In this document: one piece after another, positions 46,001-55,121 of the stretch
Numbering within the stretch: position 1 is the first letter of the stretch
Layout: every line of letters starts with the position of its first letter
NCBI GenBank assembly: GCA_022844135.1
Contig: JALHMG010000015.1
Span: forward strand, 37,157 to 101,156
Reading direction: 5' to 3'
Length of the DNA stretch: 64,000 nucleotides
Origin: Lysobacterales bacterium
GTDB lineage: Bacteria > Pseudomonadota > Gammaproteobacteria > Xanthomonadales > SZUA-5
Made by a program: the position numbers and the translations under genes
Notes under the pieces: model-generated
Told to the model about the DNA's origin: nothing
The model's database searches: none
Seen by the model: the letters and a program-made list of their open reading frames with translations, nothing else

Positions 46001-46380
46001 CCTTCCGGGCACGCTACAACCTGGAAGCGAACTGGGATGGCGTGGTGCTGGAAGCCTCTACCGACGGCGGCCCGTTCCTTGTCGTGACACCCAACGGTGG
46101 CTATCCATCGAACTTCTCGCAGACCGGATCGCCGCCGATCAATGCCTGCGGTTATCTGTCATCGCAGGGCGCGTTCTCCGGCTCCACCGCCGGTGCGTTC
46201 CAGACTTTCACCGCGAATCTGACCGGCGCCAGTGCGCGCAGTGTGCGTTTGCGCTGGCGATTCTCGTCCGATCCTGGAAGCGAGGAAGAAGGTTTTTATC
46301 TTGATGGCATACAGGTGACCAACGCCAGTACGCCGGGCATGTGCAGCAGCGATGTGCTGTTGATCAACGGGTTCGAGTAG
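43027..46380 (+). CDS. Secreted subtilisin-like serine peptidase (S8) with NGFE tail
   Basis: An 1117-residue exported protease. Signal peptide 1-19 (MLALVLGVASTLPAAPA). A prodomain-like region runs to about 200. The S8 catalytic residues are Asp241 (LADSGLD), His311 (HGTHTSGT) and Ser497 (GTSMATP), with oxyanion Asn in AAGNEGSA. Behind the protease domain lie a P-domain-like stretch (to about 700) and two fibronectin-like modules (YQLYRATGTCAS..., RYNIYRSTDP...). A jelly-roll-like domain (LDLPAGTSTLTFRARYNLE) ends in MCSSDVLLINGFE. The GGAG ten bases upstream supports ATG 43027. An extracellular digestive role is likely. Confidence 0.92.
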   Translation: MRVVMLALVLGVASTLPAAPALRSPSGEREHLQLATGRFDPLTAPDSEAAAGRYAIVQFKPESPLDAAALQARGMRIVGFVPNHAFLVEASAEAQNALRRDPDIRFVGPWLASYKVAPQIEAGTEALVELTVVLFRGEAAAEWLSSLRAITGDSSATASDAGAWPQIRTTVTREQLNDAVAAIAALEGVQWVERTPQLKLSNAQAVWPIQANQAAGANPIGNAPIWAQDIIGTGQIVALADSGLDRNEGWFTQWHNGTTLNTEITDASNTTPPTPGPVFPNRKVYGYFVQPTATGYDNNATCPGGSPTSFHGTHTSGTVVGDSGTAATPTDPGYTTGDGMAPNAQILFQDIGNDSSGCLTGATGLALFQQARNAGAHISSNSYGSAYANAPFYTVGDAEVDQAAWVNQDLLIAFAAGNEGSAATTIGHPAHAKNALTVGALGSGNSVTAAGFSSRGPTSDGRRKPDIMAPGTLSSAAGDTNNNTTDAPTTQTLSGTSMATPAVAGGAALLRQYFTDGFYPTGIRTAANARVPLGDEMKAVLTNGTAFLSNTPGNTSGWGRIWLDNNLYFPGDARDLRTFAREHTTGLATGEQHEYQVRVEVGQEFRATLAWYDVPGTPGAAGTALVNNLDLEVVEGANTYRGNVITGAGATANSTTGGSADVLNTVEQVRLTAPVAGTYTIRVRGSNVPGDGQQGSNRQGYGLAISGGQCATQVTGAPGSIAASNVAGGVQVVAGSVSGATRYQLYRATGTCASAPTDRFQLAEHGNTTLLDSRSQGGYSYAYKVRGVDACGEGPLSACTDIVSTAACTLRPTFNANSVTANRTAPNDCGVLIQWAAATSNCPTATSVRYNIYRSTDPLFLPAAGNRIATGIAGSSFTDTSAQSLTTYHYIVRAEDATSGNPGPGGGNETTNSQRVKYTPSGASVPGTFSDGADSPSFMEEVAPWSISNDRFDTGSFSYRSARDGTATYLPDTCAAITTPVLDLPAGTSTLTFRARYNLEANWDGVVLEASTDGGPFLVVTPNGGYPSNFSQTGSPPINACGYLSSQGAFSGSTAGAFQTFTANLTGASARSVRLRWRFSSDPGSEEEGFYLDGIQVTNASTPGMCSSDVLLINGFE

Positions 46381-46432
46381 GTGCGCTGACGAAACCGGTA
46401 GAACCGACAGAATCCTGATCCCGATTGCCGAA

Positions 46433-46957
46433 TCACAGCGCTTTGGCGTAGACCTCAAAGTACAGGTCCGCGCGCTTGGGTTCGCCGAAACGGGCATCGC
46501 CATATGGAAACGGCTTGCGCTCTCCGGTGGGCGCATAGCCGCGGCGCGTGTACCAGGCGATGAGTTCGCTACGCGACCAGATCACGCTCATACGAATGGC
46601 GCTGCAATGCCAGTTCTCGCGCACATAGCGCTCGCATCGCTCGAGTATTGCAGCGCCAACACCGCCGCCTTGCAGTGTTGGCACCACCGCGAACATGCCG
46701 AAGTACGCGCCAGCCTCTTGGCGTTCTAAGTGCGCGCAACCCAGCATGTGCTGGTCGCGCTCGGCGATCATGACCACCGAGTCGGGCTTGGACATCGTCT
46801 CGCTCAAGCTTGCCGGATCGATACGTTGTCCGCCCAACAAATCGGCTTCGGTGGTCCAGCCCTGGCGCGAAGCGTCGCCGCGATAGGCCGACTCCACCAG
46901 CGCCACCAGCGCCGGGACATCGGCAAGCGTTGCGGTCCGAAAAACCAGCTCGCTCAA
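46433..46957 (-). CDS. GNAT family N-acetyltransferase
   Basis: A 174-residue acetyltransferase. Motif A is present ([27 protein letters not shown]), together with a usual C-terminal [22 protein letters not shown]-terminal [22 protein letters not shown] is the common GNAT opening. Substrate unknown. The start overlaps the ispG stop (ATGA), so it is the last gene of an ispG operon; there is no sequence reason to tie it to isoprenoid synthesis. Confidence 0.9.
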   Translation of the reverse strand: MSELVFRTATLADVPALVALVESAYRGDASRQGWTTEADLLGGQRIDPASLSETMSKPDSVVMIAERDQHMLGCAHLERQEAGAYFGMFAVVPTLQGGGVGAAILERCERYVRENWHCSAIRMSVIWSRSELIAWYTRRGYAPTGERKPFPYGDARFGEPKRADLYFEVYAKAL

Positions 46958-48207
46958 CCCTGGCCCCCGATCGGCTGGTAGTGCTCCTGCACGTAGCGCT
47001 CGATCATCTCGACGAACTCATCGCTGATCCGATCGCCGCGCAGCGTCGCCACCTTGACGCCATCGACAAACACCGGTGCGCTCGGCGCTTCGCCGGTGCC
47101 GGGAAGGCTGATGCCGATGTTGGCGTATTTGCTTTCGCCGGGCCCGTTGACCACGCAACCCATTACCGCAAGCGTGAGGTTTTCGACCCCATCGTAGCGC
47201 AGGCGCCAGTCGGGCATGCGCTCGCGAACATGGTCCTGCACGGTCTTGGCCAGTTCCTGGAAAAACGTGCTGGTGGTGCGGCCGCAGCCGGGGCACGCCG
47301 TCACCATTGGGGTGAACGCGCGCAGACCCATGGTTTGCAGCAGCTCCTGCGCGACGATGACCTCGCGTGTGCGCGACTCGCCAGGTTCGGGCGTCAGTGA
47401 AATTCGGATCGTATCGCCAATCCCCTCTTGCAACAGCACCGCAAGCGCGGCCGTCGAGGCGACAATGCCTTTGCTGCCCATGCCCGCTTCGGTGAGCCCC
47501 AGATGCAGCGGATAGGTGCAGCGTTGCGCCAATGCGCGGTACACGGCGATCAACTCCTGCACGCCGCTCACTTTGCACGAGATGATGATCTGATCGGCCC
47601 CGAGACCCAGCTCGCGCGCACGCTCGGCACTGTGCAAGGCGGAGAAAATCAAGGCCTCGCGCGCCACACTCGCAGTATCGGCGGGTGCGGCACTGGCCGC
47701 GTTCTCGTCCATCAATTTGGTCAACAGCGCCTGATCGAGGCTCCCCCAGTTGGCGCCGATGCGCACCGGTTTGCGATATTCGATCGCCTTCTCGACAATC
47801 GTCGCGAACTGCACATCGCGCTTGGCGCCGAAACCGACGTTGCCTGGATTGATGCGGTATTTCGCCAGTGCCTCGGCGCACGCCGGATGTCGAGTCAGCA
47901 ACGTGTGGCCGTTGTAATGGAAGTCGCCGATCAGCGGCACCTCGATGGCGCGCTGGGCGAGTTTGTCGCGAATCACCGGGACTGCCGCGGCCGCTTCTTC
48001 GTTATTGACAGTCAGGCGCACCAACTCCGAACCCGCTCGCCAGAGCTCGGCGACCTGTTTGACCGTGCCGTCGATATCCGCGGTATCGGTGTTCGTCATC
48101 GATTGCACGACCACCGGCGCCGACCCGCCCACGGTCACCTTACCAACGCGCACCGGCACGCTTGCGCGGCTCGGCAACGCACCGTACCGGCTCACACCGT
48201 CGACCAT
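46954..48207 (-). CDS. ispG: 4-hydroxy-3-methylbut-2-en-1-yl diphosphate synthase (flavodoxin)
   Basis: [4Fe-4S] enzyme of the methylerythritol phosphate pathway that converts MEcPP to HMBPP. The protein has 417 residues. [27 protein letters not shown] opens the TIM barrel. [14 protein letters not shown] and [14 protein letters not shown] follow. The cluster ligands are Cys in [21 protein letters not shown] (two Cys) and [23 protein letters not shown] (one Cys). The start is placed near 48207 ([14 protein letters not shown]); the first 15 bases overlap the upstream gene. Confidence 0.97.
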   Translation of the reverse strand: MVDGVSRYGALPSRASVPVRVGKVTVGGSAPVVVQSMTNTDTADIDGTVKQVAELWRAGSELVRLTVNNEEAAAAVPVIRDKLAQRAIEVPLIGDFHYNGHTLLTRHPACAEALAKYRINPGNVGFGAKRDVQFATIVEKAIEYRKPVRIGANWGSLDQALLTKLMDENAASAAPADTASVAREALIFSALHSAERARELGLGADQIIISCKVSGVQELIAVYRALAQRCTYPLHLGLTEAGMGSKGIVASTAALAVLLQEGIGDTIRISLTPEPGESRTREVIVAQELLQTMGLRAFTPMVTACPGCGRTTSTFFQELAKTVQDHVRERMPDWRLRYDGVENLTLAVMGCVVNGPGESKYANIGISLPGTGEAPSAPVFVDGVKVATLRGDRISDEFVEMIERYVQEHYQPIGGQG

Positions 48208-49919
48208 ATTTCATCCAACTCCGAAGCCGGCGGCGCCTCCGGCGCACCCAGCACCGGTGCGGCGGAGTGTTTGCCATAACGAAACTGTTTGTATGCGCCG
48301 GTGTTCTCGAGCAATTCGAGATTCTCCAGGGGTTCCATCACACGGCGCTCTTCGATGCCCATCGGGTCTTGCAGCCGCAGCAGTTCCAGACCGCCAGTGG
48401 AGTCCAGGATCGATGGCACCAGAAGGGTTGAACTCGGATCGCCTTCGATCGCCAGCGGCGCAAGAAGTAGCGCGCGCAGAATGACACGACTGGAATTGGA
48501 CTCGGCCGTCGAGCGCACGGCGGCGGGCTCGACACGGCGGCTCAGCAGCTGGATGCCGGCTTCCAGGCTATCGGTCGATCCGCCCTTGAGCCAGCGCAGC
48601 ACACCAACCATCCAGTCGCGGTCGTCGTCATCATCGCTGACCGCAGCGAGCGCTATTAACTCGCCGACTTTGGCTTTCAGGCCGTCGGCGTTCTCCCAAA
48701 TCACCCGGTAACCGCCGAGGCTCTGATCGATGACGCGCACTTTAGAGGGCGTCGGAATCTGCGACTCGGAGCTGGTTTGCGCCCAGGCCGCCGAGCGTTC
48801 TCGGTCGGACAGCGCGACACCGCCCGACAATTCGGCCGCGAACTCTTTGAAGTCGAGCTTCTGCGCCGCAAGATAATGGACGGCATGCAATCCGATGCAG
48901 GCGTCCATCTTGTGGTTGGCCTGCAGGCGCGGATGCGCGCGCTCTCCGGAGAAATTCCAGGCCGTGATCAGCTTGTCGACGATATCGGCCGCGACGTCCG
49001 GCCCCTGACCCAACCGCCCGCGCACCGCCACCGGCGCGTCGATGCCCGGGCGCACCTGCATCTGGCTTTTCAAACTCTGGACCAGTTGCGCCGTATCCAG
49101 CCGCCAGAACCGCGACTGCACCTCGGCTCGCGGCGACATCGGCGGCGAGTCCGATTTCGGATCGATGACAAAACTGCCGCTGCCGCCTGTCTGATCTATG
49201 CGGACCTGCCCTGCCCACACCCGCGCGGCCGCCTCCACATCGCCGATTTCTTTTTGCGTCAAACGGTATGGATTGCCGATGAACGACAGCAGCGCCTGGA
49301 TGTACATCGATTCGCCGCTCAACGTCACACCAGTGAACTGGCTGTCGTTCAAGCCCTTGTCCATCAATTGCGCTTCGAATCCGAATGCCGCCAGCCGATG
49401 CAGAAGCGCCCATGTTCCGCTCGGGACTTCGCTGTACGAGATGTAGCACTTGCTGAGCAATTGCGCCGCATGTGTGATCGCCCGCACCAGCGACATCGAG
49501 GCGGCTTTGCCGCGCAGAAACGGTACGCCGCCGCGCGGAGCGCAGATATCTGCAAGGCACTCGGCGTAACCCACCGCCAATTCCCGATGGAAATCGCGCA
49601 TCACCGCGCCGATCTGGCGCTTCTGCAGCGGCAACGGCAGCGGCTGACCCAGCACATGCCGCTCCATGCTGGTAATGACTACGGCCACCGGATGGCGCAT
49701 TTGTTCGAGAATCTCGAAGCGCTGACCAGGATCGACTTCGAGTTGGTTGAGCTCTTTCAAGCCGTTGTACAACAAGCGCGCGGTGGCACCGCTATTGGCC
49801 AATGGCAGCGCATCGATCCACGCTTTGACGGCCTTGGCGGTCGTGGGGAACGAGTCGCGACCTGGGCGGTCGCGACGCGGGAGCGCAGCAGTCAAGTGTT
49901 CGTAAGCCGTATCGGACAT
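48192..49919 (-). CDS. Hypothetical protein with degenerate PilZ-like C-terminal domain
   Basis: A 575-residue cytoplasmic protein. The N-terminal 370 residues are helical and of unknown family: [31 protein letters not shown], then an [17 protein letters not shown] region. Near residue 397, [18 protein letters not shown] followed by KVGELIAL has the DxSxxG element and strand pattern of PilZ domains. However, the usual RxxxR c-di-GMP-binding motif is absent from the preceding 30 residues. It may bind another partner or none. Start at ATG 49919; an in-frame ATG at 49946 is also possible. It is directly upstream of ispG with a 16-base overlap. Confidence 0.7.
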   Translation of the reverse strand: MSDTAYEHLTAALPRRDRPGRDSFPTTAKAVKAWIDALPLANSGATARLLYNGLKELNQLEVDPGQRFEILEQMRHPVAVVITSMERHVLGQPLPLPLQKRQIGAVMRDFHRELAVGYAECLADICAPRGGVPFLRGKAASMSLVRAITHAAQLLSKCYISYSEVPSGTWALLHRLAAFGFEAQLMDKGLNDSQFTGVTLSGESMYIQALLSFIGNPYRLTQKEIGDVEAAARVWAGQVRIDQTGGSGSFVIDPKSDSPPMSPRAEVQSRFWRLDTAQLVQSLKSQMQVRPGIDAPVAVRGRLGQGPDVAADIVDKLITAWNFSGERAHPRLQANHKMDACIGLHAVHYLAAQKLDFKEFAAELSGGVALSDRERSAAWAQTSSESQIPTPSKVRVIDQSLGGYRVIWENADGLKAKVGELIALAAVSDDDDDRDWMVGVLRWLKGGSTDSLEAGIQLLSRRVEPAAVRSTAESNSSRVILRALLLAPLAIEGDPSSTLLVPSILDSTGGLELLRLQDPMGIEERRVMEPLENLELLENTGAYKQFRYGKHSAAPVLGAPEAPPASELDEIWSTV

Positions 49920-50086
49920 TGCGCAAAGGCCGGGCGGTGCCGTCATAAGAGCGGCTCGGGGCTGCGGAGCATATCAAGCCGCGATGTCTGCGTTGACGCG
50001 TTCACAAGCTTTCGCAGAATGACCCAGCCCCCGATTGCCCTCGCCGATCGGTTAGCCTTGGATCTTCCACGACTAGCGAGTCACGC

Positions 50087-50623
50087 ATGGACGCCACCCG
50101 CCTTATCTGGATCGATCTTGAAATGACCGGTCTTGATCCAGACCAGGATCAGATCCTGGAGATCGCCACCATCGTCACCGACAAGGACCTCAACGAAATC
50201 GCCGTCGGTCCGGTACTCGCAATACGAACGCCGCTGGAGCGACTGCAGGCAATGGACGACTGGAACCGTAAGCATCACGGCCAGAGCGGTTTGTGGGACC
50301 GCGCGCTGACTTCCAATGCCGATGTGTCTGCGGCCGAAATACTCACGCTTGAATTCCTGAGAGACCTCGTGCCCGAACGAACCTCTCCCATGTGTGGCAA
50401 TTCGATATGCCAGGACCGGCGATTCCTTTACCGCGGCATGCCGGCGCTGGAGCGCTTCTTTCACTACCGCAATCTGGATGTCAGCACCCTCAAGGAACTC
50501 GCTAAACGCTGGAAGCCCGAGGTCGCCGCCACCGTGACCAAGAAGGGCCTGCACCTGGCCCTCGACGACATCCGCGAATCCATCGATGAGCTGCGCCACT
50601 ATCGGCGCGCGATGGGCTGGTAA
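50087..50623 (+). CDS. orn: Oligoribonuclease
   Basis: 3'-5' exoribonuclease that degrades dinucleotides and pGpG, essential for RNA turnover and c-di-GMP breakdown. The protein has 178 residues. The DEDDh core is seen: [22 protein letters not shown] (Asp and Glu), [32 protein letters not shown] (second Asp), and [18 protein letters not shown] (His and last Asp). Its TAA (50621-50623) directly abuts the stop codon of the convergent beta-helix gene, with no spacer. Confidence 0.97.
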   Translation: MDATRLIWIDLEMTGLDPDQDQILEIATIVTDKDLNEIAVGPVLAIRTPLERLQAMDDWNRKHHGQSGLWDRALTSNADVSAAEILTLEFLRDLVPERTSPMCGNSICQDRRFLYRGMPALERFFHYRNLDVSTLKELAKRWKPEVAATVTKKGLHLALDDIRESIDELRHYRRAMGW

Positions 50624-52090
50624 CTACTCGAAACCGTTCGCAAAAATCGTCGGCAACAGGACAAACTCGAATGCTCCGATATCGGCACCGATCGGTCGCG
50701 GCGTCCCGAGGATGTCGGTGGCCGGCACATCGCTGCCTGGGGTGGCCGCGTCGATCAACGAACTCGTTGCGCCGATCCGCGCGTAGGTGCTAGCGAGAGA
50801 CACGAAGGCATCGTTGATGCGCGTAAAGCCGCCGTTGAAATTGTTATTGGCGGGCACCCAGTGCGGCGTTGCCACGGTGCCGATCGTGACAACTTCGGGA
50901 TTGTCTTCGATTCGCCCTTTGTCGTTGTCGATATTGAGCACATCGGTCGGATCGTTCGGCAGCGCCGCGCCGTTGTTCCAGTAGGCGTTACGTTCCAGCG
51001 TCGAGGGCCGGGTGGTCGACAAATCCGCGGGCAATGTATCGGAAAAGTCGCCCATGCTGCCGCTGGTGTCGGCGAACACGTTGTGCACGAAACGAATCGC
51101 TTCGATAGGCGGGTTACTGCCCTCGCGGTTGATCCGCGTGGCGTAGGCGTTTGCGGGCAAATTGCCGATCACCGTGTTGTGGCGGAAGGTGATGTCGCGC
51201 GAACCCTTGACGCCCAGCGGCGAGCGCATCGTAACCCCGCTATTGCCGATCAAGAGATTGTTCTCGACCAGACAATTGAAGGCTTCGAAATTCGCCGTAC
51301 CATCCTCGCCGAACAAGATAAAGCCGCTGCCGATCGAACCTTCCCAATTCAAGAACACGTTGCGCTGCAGTATCACGTTGCGCGCGCCGATCACGCCATC
51401 GTCGTTGCCGTTGGAATCCTTAACCACCACAAAGCTCGATGTGTCGGTGGGAACTGGCCGCCCGCTCGCGGCAAAGTTGTTGAAGAACACGTTGCCATCG
51501 ACGATCACGTCATCAACGCTGTTGATATCGATGTGCTCATCCGAGCCCTGCTGGTTATAGAACATATTGCCGATGACACGGATCTCGCTGGCGCCATTGT
51601 TGATCTTCAAGATGTCGTTGTTGAAGCTGTCGTGCAGGATGTTGTCGCGCAACGTGATGCGGCGAGTGTCGGTGGAAAATCCATCCTGGATCTGCACTAC
51701 CAGCGCGGTCGCACCGGCGCCCGTGTGCGCGATATCGAATCCTTCGATGCTGATGCCCTGGATATCGGCGGCATCGTTGTAAATCGTCAGCACCGTCTCT
51801 GCCGCGCGCAATCGCGCCTGATATGGCACCTCCGAGCGCACCGTCACCCCGTTGGCGAAGTTGCCGCGAATGCGAATGCGGCCCGTGTAGGTGCCCGGGC
51901 GCACCAGAATCGTGCTGCCGTCGGCAACGCGATCCAGCGCGTACGTGATCGTCGCCCAGGGTGCGGCCAGCGTGCCACCGGCTGGCGCGTCGACGCCATT
52001 GGTCGCCACATAGAACGTTTGCGCCGATAGTGCAGTGGCTTGCAAGCCTAAGCCCAAAAAAACCAACCGAAGCAGACCAGAGAACCTCAC
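50624..52090 (-). CDS. Secreted right-handed beta-helix protein with NGFE tail
   Basis: A 488-residue exported protein. Start GTG 52090 is preceded by AGGAG; a much longer upstream frame lies inside the transporter gene and is not real. The signal peptide (about 1-22, GLLRLVFLGLGLQATALSAQ) leads into TFYVATNGVDAPAGGTLAAPWATI and VADGSTILVRPGTYTG, the usual opening of pectate-lyase-like beta-helix proteins. Repeated short strands follow, rich in Asn, Asp, Gly and Val (DNILHDSFNNDILKINNG, NVFFNNFAASG). A catalytic site is not evident. It ends EFVLLPTIFANGFE, the tail shared with two other secreted proteins here. Confidence 0.85.
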   Translation of the reverse strand: MRFSGLLRLVFLGLGLQATALSAQTFYVATNGVDAPAGGTLAAPWATITYALDRVADGSTILVRPGTYTGRIRIRGNFANGVTVRSEVPYQARLRAAETVLTIYNDAADIQGISIEGFDIAHTGAGATALVVQIQDGFSTDTRRITLRDNILHDSFNNDILKINNGASEIRVIGNMFYNQQGSDEHIDINSVDDVIVDGNVFFNNFAASGRPVPTDTSSFVVVKDSNGNDDGVIGARNVILQRNVFLNWEGSIGSGFILFGEDGTANFEAFNCLVENNLLIGNSGVTMRSPLGVKGSRDITFRHNTVIGNLPANAYATRINREGSNPPIEAIRFVHNVFADTSGSMGDFSDTLPADLSTTRPSTLERNAYWNNGAALPNDPTDVLNIDNDKGRIEDNPEVVTIGTVATPHWVPANNNFNGGFTRINDAFVSLASTYARIGATSSLIDAATPGSDVPATDILGTPRPIGADIGAFEFVLLPTIFANGFE

Positions 52091-53373
52091 GTGCGCTCCT
52101 CCGTTGGTTCGCCGCGAGAGACAACGACGGCGCCCACCAGATCGCCCGTGACGTTCACTGTGGTGCGACACATGTCGAGAAAACGATCGACGCCCAGTAT
52201 CAAACCAATACCCTCTGGAGGAATTCCGAACATGACCAGGATTGAGGCGATGACCGGTAGCGAACCGCCCGGAACGCCGGCAGCGCCGATGGCGCCGAGG
52301 ATGCAGGCGAACAGGATAAGAATCTGCTGACCGATCCCGAGTTCGATACCGAAAAACTGCGCAAGGAACAGCACAGTGATGCCCTCGAACAAAGCGGTGC
52401 CGTTCATGTTTGCCGTCGCACCAAGCGTACATACGAAACGACCTACTCGCCTCGGAACGCCAAGGCGCTCTTCCGCGACCATCAGCGTCGTCGGCAGGGT
52501 AGCCGAACTCGATGATGTGGAAAACGCCGTGAGAATTGCCGGCTCCGCACGTTTAAAGAAGTCGATGGGCGAACGGCTGCCGACGTACTTGACGAGCAGC
52601 GGAAAGACCACAAAAAAATGCACTGCCAGCGCTAGCACCACAGTACCTACATAACGCGCCAACTGTGCAATCACGTCGAAGCCCAACCTGGCCGTGATCG
52701 CAAACAACAGCGCAGCGACTGCGTAGGGCGCAAGCTTTATCACCCATCCGATGAGCAACAAACTGATGTCGTACACTCCTTGAACGGTGCCAAGAAAGGT
52801 GCGCGTGCCATCGCTTCGGATCACGGTAGCGGCTACGCCAAACATCAATGCGAAGAACATCACGGCAATCAAGTCGCCATTGGCGGCTGCCTGAATCGGG
52901 TTCTTCGGCACGATGTTGAGGAGCAGGTCGATGCCATTGATCGCCTCCTTTTTCTCGATGATCGCCGCCGAACTGGTTTGCGAAGTGGCGAGGATTGCCT
53001 GCCCTACTTCTGGAGGCAGCCCCTTACCCGGCTGCAGGATGTTGGCGGCGATTAAACCGATCGTCACCGCGACCCCGGTAACAACCAAAATGTAAACCAA
53101 GGTTCGGAAGCCGATGCGGCCCAATGCTGACGGTTGGCCGATCTCAACAACGCCCAGTACCAACGCCGAAAAAACCAGCGGTACCACGAGCATGAAGAGT
53201 AACCGCAGAAAAAGTTGGCCCACGGGATTGGCAACGTAGGTCACCACCCAGTTCACCCACTCTTGGCCACCGGCGAAGGCATTCGCGGCCAAACCCGCGA
53301 CAATGCCGACAATGAAACCAATCAACATCTTTGTGTGCAAAGACATCCCGCCTGGCTTTCCGGTGACCGTCAT
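52087..53373 (-). CDS. Dicarboxylate/amino acid:cation symporter (DAACS family)
   Basis: A 428-residue inner-membrane transporter that takes up glutamate, aspartate or C4-dicarboxylates with Na+ or H+. About eight hydrophobic segments are visible. The diagnostic parts are the serine-rich hairpin AFSTSSSSATLPTTL, the NMNG sodium/substrate motif in LGATANMNGTALFEG, and GAIGAAGVPGGSLPVIASILVMFGIPPEGIGLILGVDRFLDMCRTTVNVTGDL. The NMDGT of many glutamate transporters is NMNGT here, so substrate is uncertain. It shares GTGA overlap with the beta-helix gene downstream. Confidence 0.92.
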   Translation of the reverse strand: MTVTGKPGGMSLHTKMLIGFIVGIVAGLAANAFAGGQEWVNWVVTYVANPVGQLFLRLLFMLVVPLVFSALVLGVVEIGQPSALGRIGFRTLVYILVVTGVAVTIGLIAANILQPGKGLPPEVGQAILATSQTSSAAIIEKKEAINGIDLLLNIVPKNPIQAAANGDLIAVMFFALMFGVAATVIRSDGTRTFLGTVQGVYDISLLLIGWVIKLAPYAVAALLFAITARLGFDVIAQLARYVGTVVLALAVHFFVVFPLLVKYVGSRSPIDFFKRAEPAILTAFSTSSSSATLPTTLMVAEERLGVPRRVGRFVCTLGATANMNGTALFEGITVLFLAQFFGIELGIGQQILILFACILGAIGAAGVPGGSLPVIASILVMFGIPPEGIGLILGVDRFLDMCRTTVNVTGDLVGAVVVSRGEPTEERT

Positions 53374-53516
53374 GACCCTCGTCCACGTGTGAAATGCGCG
53401 TGGAGAATAAACGCTAACAGGTGCTTGCGTCGCTGCTTTGTGCGATGCAGCATGCGATAGTCAACACACAACGGTCGGGCTCGCCGACCTTCACTGAACC
53501 AACGACCGACTCAGTA

Positions 53517-55028
53517 ATGGACTACCTCCGCGCCATCCTCACCTCGCGCGTCTACGATGTGGCGATCGAATCGCCGCTCACGGATGCCAGGCGCCTGAGC
53601 GCGCGCATCGGCCATCGCGTGCTCTTGAAGCGCGAGGACCTGCAGCCGGTGTTTTCGTTCAAGCTGCGTGGCGCCTACAACAAGATGGCCGCGCTCACCG
53701 AGGCCGAACGTGCCGCTGGCGTGCTGGCCGTGTCGGCTGGCAATCACGCGCAGGGCGTCGCTCTCGCCGCGCGCGAGCTTAAATGCAACGCGACGATCGT
53801 CATGCCGAGCACCACGCCATCGATCAAGGTCGACGCGGTTCAGGCTCTCGGGGCCAACGTCGTGCTCGAAGGCGACGGCTACGATGCGGCTGCAGCGGTA
53901 GGAAAAAAACTGGCTGCCGAGCGCGGATTGACCTTTATCCATCCGTTCGATGACCCGTTGATCATCGCCGGACAGGGCACCGTCGCGATGGAACTGCTGC
54001 GCCAGCATGCGAACAAACTGGATGCCGTGTTCATCCCGGTGGGTGGCGGCGGCCTTGCCGCTGGCATGGCGGCCTACATCAAGGCGCTGCGCCCGGAGAT
54101 CAAAGTGATCGGCGTCGAGCCGGACGACGCTGCGTGCCTGAAGGCCGCGCTCGATCACGGCGCGCCGACAACGCTCGATCAGGTCGGTTTATTCGTCGAC
54201 GGCGTGGCGGTCAAGCGCGTCGGCGACCACACTTTCGCGGTGCTGAAAGACCATATCGACGACATGGTGCTGGTCAACACCGACGAGATTTGCGCGGCAA
54301 TCAAAGATGTCTTCGACGATACGCGTGTGATGCTGGAGCCGGCTGGTGCGCTGGCGGTGGCCGGCCTCAAACGTTACGCCGAGGCGCTGGCACCCAACGC
54401 CGTACTGTGCGCGGTGACCAGCGGCGCCAACGTCAACTTCGATCGACTGCGCCACGTCGCCGAACGCGCCGAAATCGGCGAGTCGTCCGAGGCGGTGTTT
54501 GGCGTGACGATCCTTGAGGAGCCCGGAAGTTTCTTGAACTTCTGCCGCATTCTGGGTCCGCGCAGCATCACCGAGTTCAACTACCGCTATGCAGCCAAAG
54601 GTCCGGCACAGATTTTTGTCGGACTGGCTTTGCGCCGAGGCGCCGCCGAACGCGCGGAGATTGCCGCGGCGTTATCGCAAGCCGGATACGGCGTGCACGA
54701 TTACACCGATAACGAATTGGCGAAACTTCATGTGCGACACCTCGTGGGCGGGCGCGTGCCGGTGCGGGGCGTTGAGCGCGTTTACCGGTTCGAGTTTCCT
54801 GAGCGTCCCGGCGCCCTGCTACGTTTTCTGGAAACACTCGGCACGCACTGGAACATCACGCTATTTCATTATCGCAGCCACGGCGCTGCCTATGGCCGCG
54901 TTTTCGCCGGCATCGAGATGCGCTCCGATGCGGAACGCTCGGCGCTGGAAGCGGACCTGCGCGCGATCGGCTACGATGCCTTCGATGAGACCGACAACCC
55001 GGTGGTGGGTCAGTTTCTGCGCGGGTAG
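53517..55028 (+). CDS. ilvA: Biosynthetic threonine deaminase
   Basis: PLP enzyme that turns threonine to 2-oxobutanoate, first step of isoleucine synthesis. The protein has 503 residues, the allosteric long form. The PLP lysine is in VFSFKLRGAYNKM (about 54). VSAGNHAQGVALAA and the phosphate-binding glycine loop PVGGGGLAAGMAAYI follow. Two ACT-like regulatory domains fill the C-terminus (about 330-500), suggesting isoleucine feedback. Start ATG 53517 gives MDYLRAILTSRVYDVA, which matches the E. coli N-terminus; upstream ATGs are rejected. Confidence 0.96.
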   Translation: MDYLRAILTSRVYDVAIESPLTDARRLSARIGHRVLLKREDLQPVFSFKLRGAYNKMAALTEAERAAGVLAVSAGNHAQGVALAARELKCNATIVMPSTTPSIKVDAVQALGANVVLEGDGYDAAAAVGKKLAAERGLTFIHPFDDPLIIAGQGTVAMELLRQHANKLDAVFIPVGGGGLAAGMAAYIKALRPEIKVIGVEPDDAACLKAALDHGAPTTLDQVGLFVDGVAVKRVGDHTFAVLKDHIDDMVLVNTDEICAAIKDVFDDTRVMLEPAGALAVAGLKRYAEALAPNAVLCAVTSGANVNFDRLRHVAERAEIGESSEAVFGVTILEEPGSFLNFCRILGPRSITEFNYRYAAKGPAQIFVGLALRRGAAERAEIAAALSQAGYGVHDYTDNELAKLHVRHLVGGRVPVRGVERVYRFEFPERPGALLRFLETLGTHWNITLFHYRSHGAAYGRVFAGIEMRSDAERSALEADLRAIGYDAFDETDNPVVGQFLRG

Positions 55029-55121
55029 CACCATCGCCTTTAAAGCCGAGAAAACAATGCACTTCAGCAACCAGCGAGGTCGTTTGGGCATGGTCGCATC
55101 GTTGTCGCGAGCCGTTTGGCG

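Noticed and set aside
48777..50126. 449-residue open frame opposite the PilZ-like gene
   Set aside because: Antisense shadow with biased composition; it would also run into orn.
52100..52432. N-terminal extension of the beta-helix protein to 52432
   Set aside because: It lies inside the symporter gene and is Arg/His/Ser-rich; a GTG with a good ribosome-binding site at 52090 precedes a proper signal peptide.
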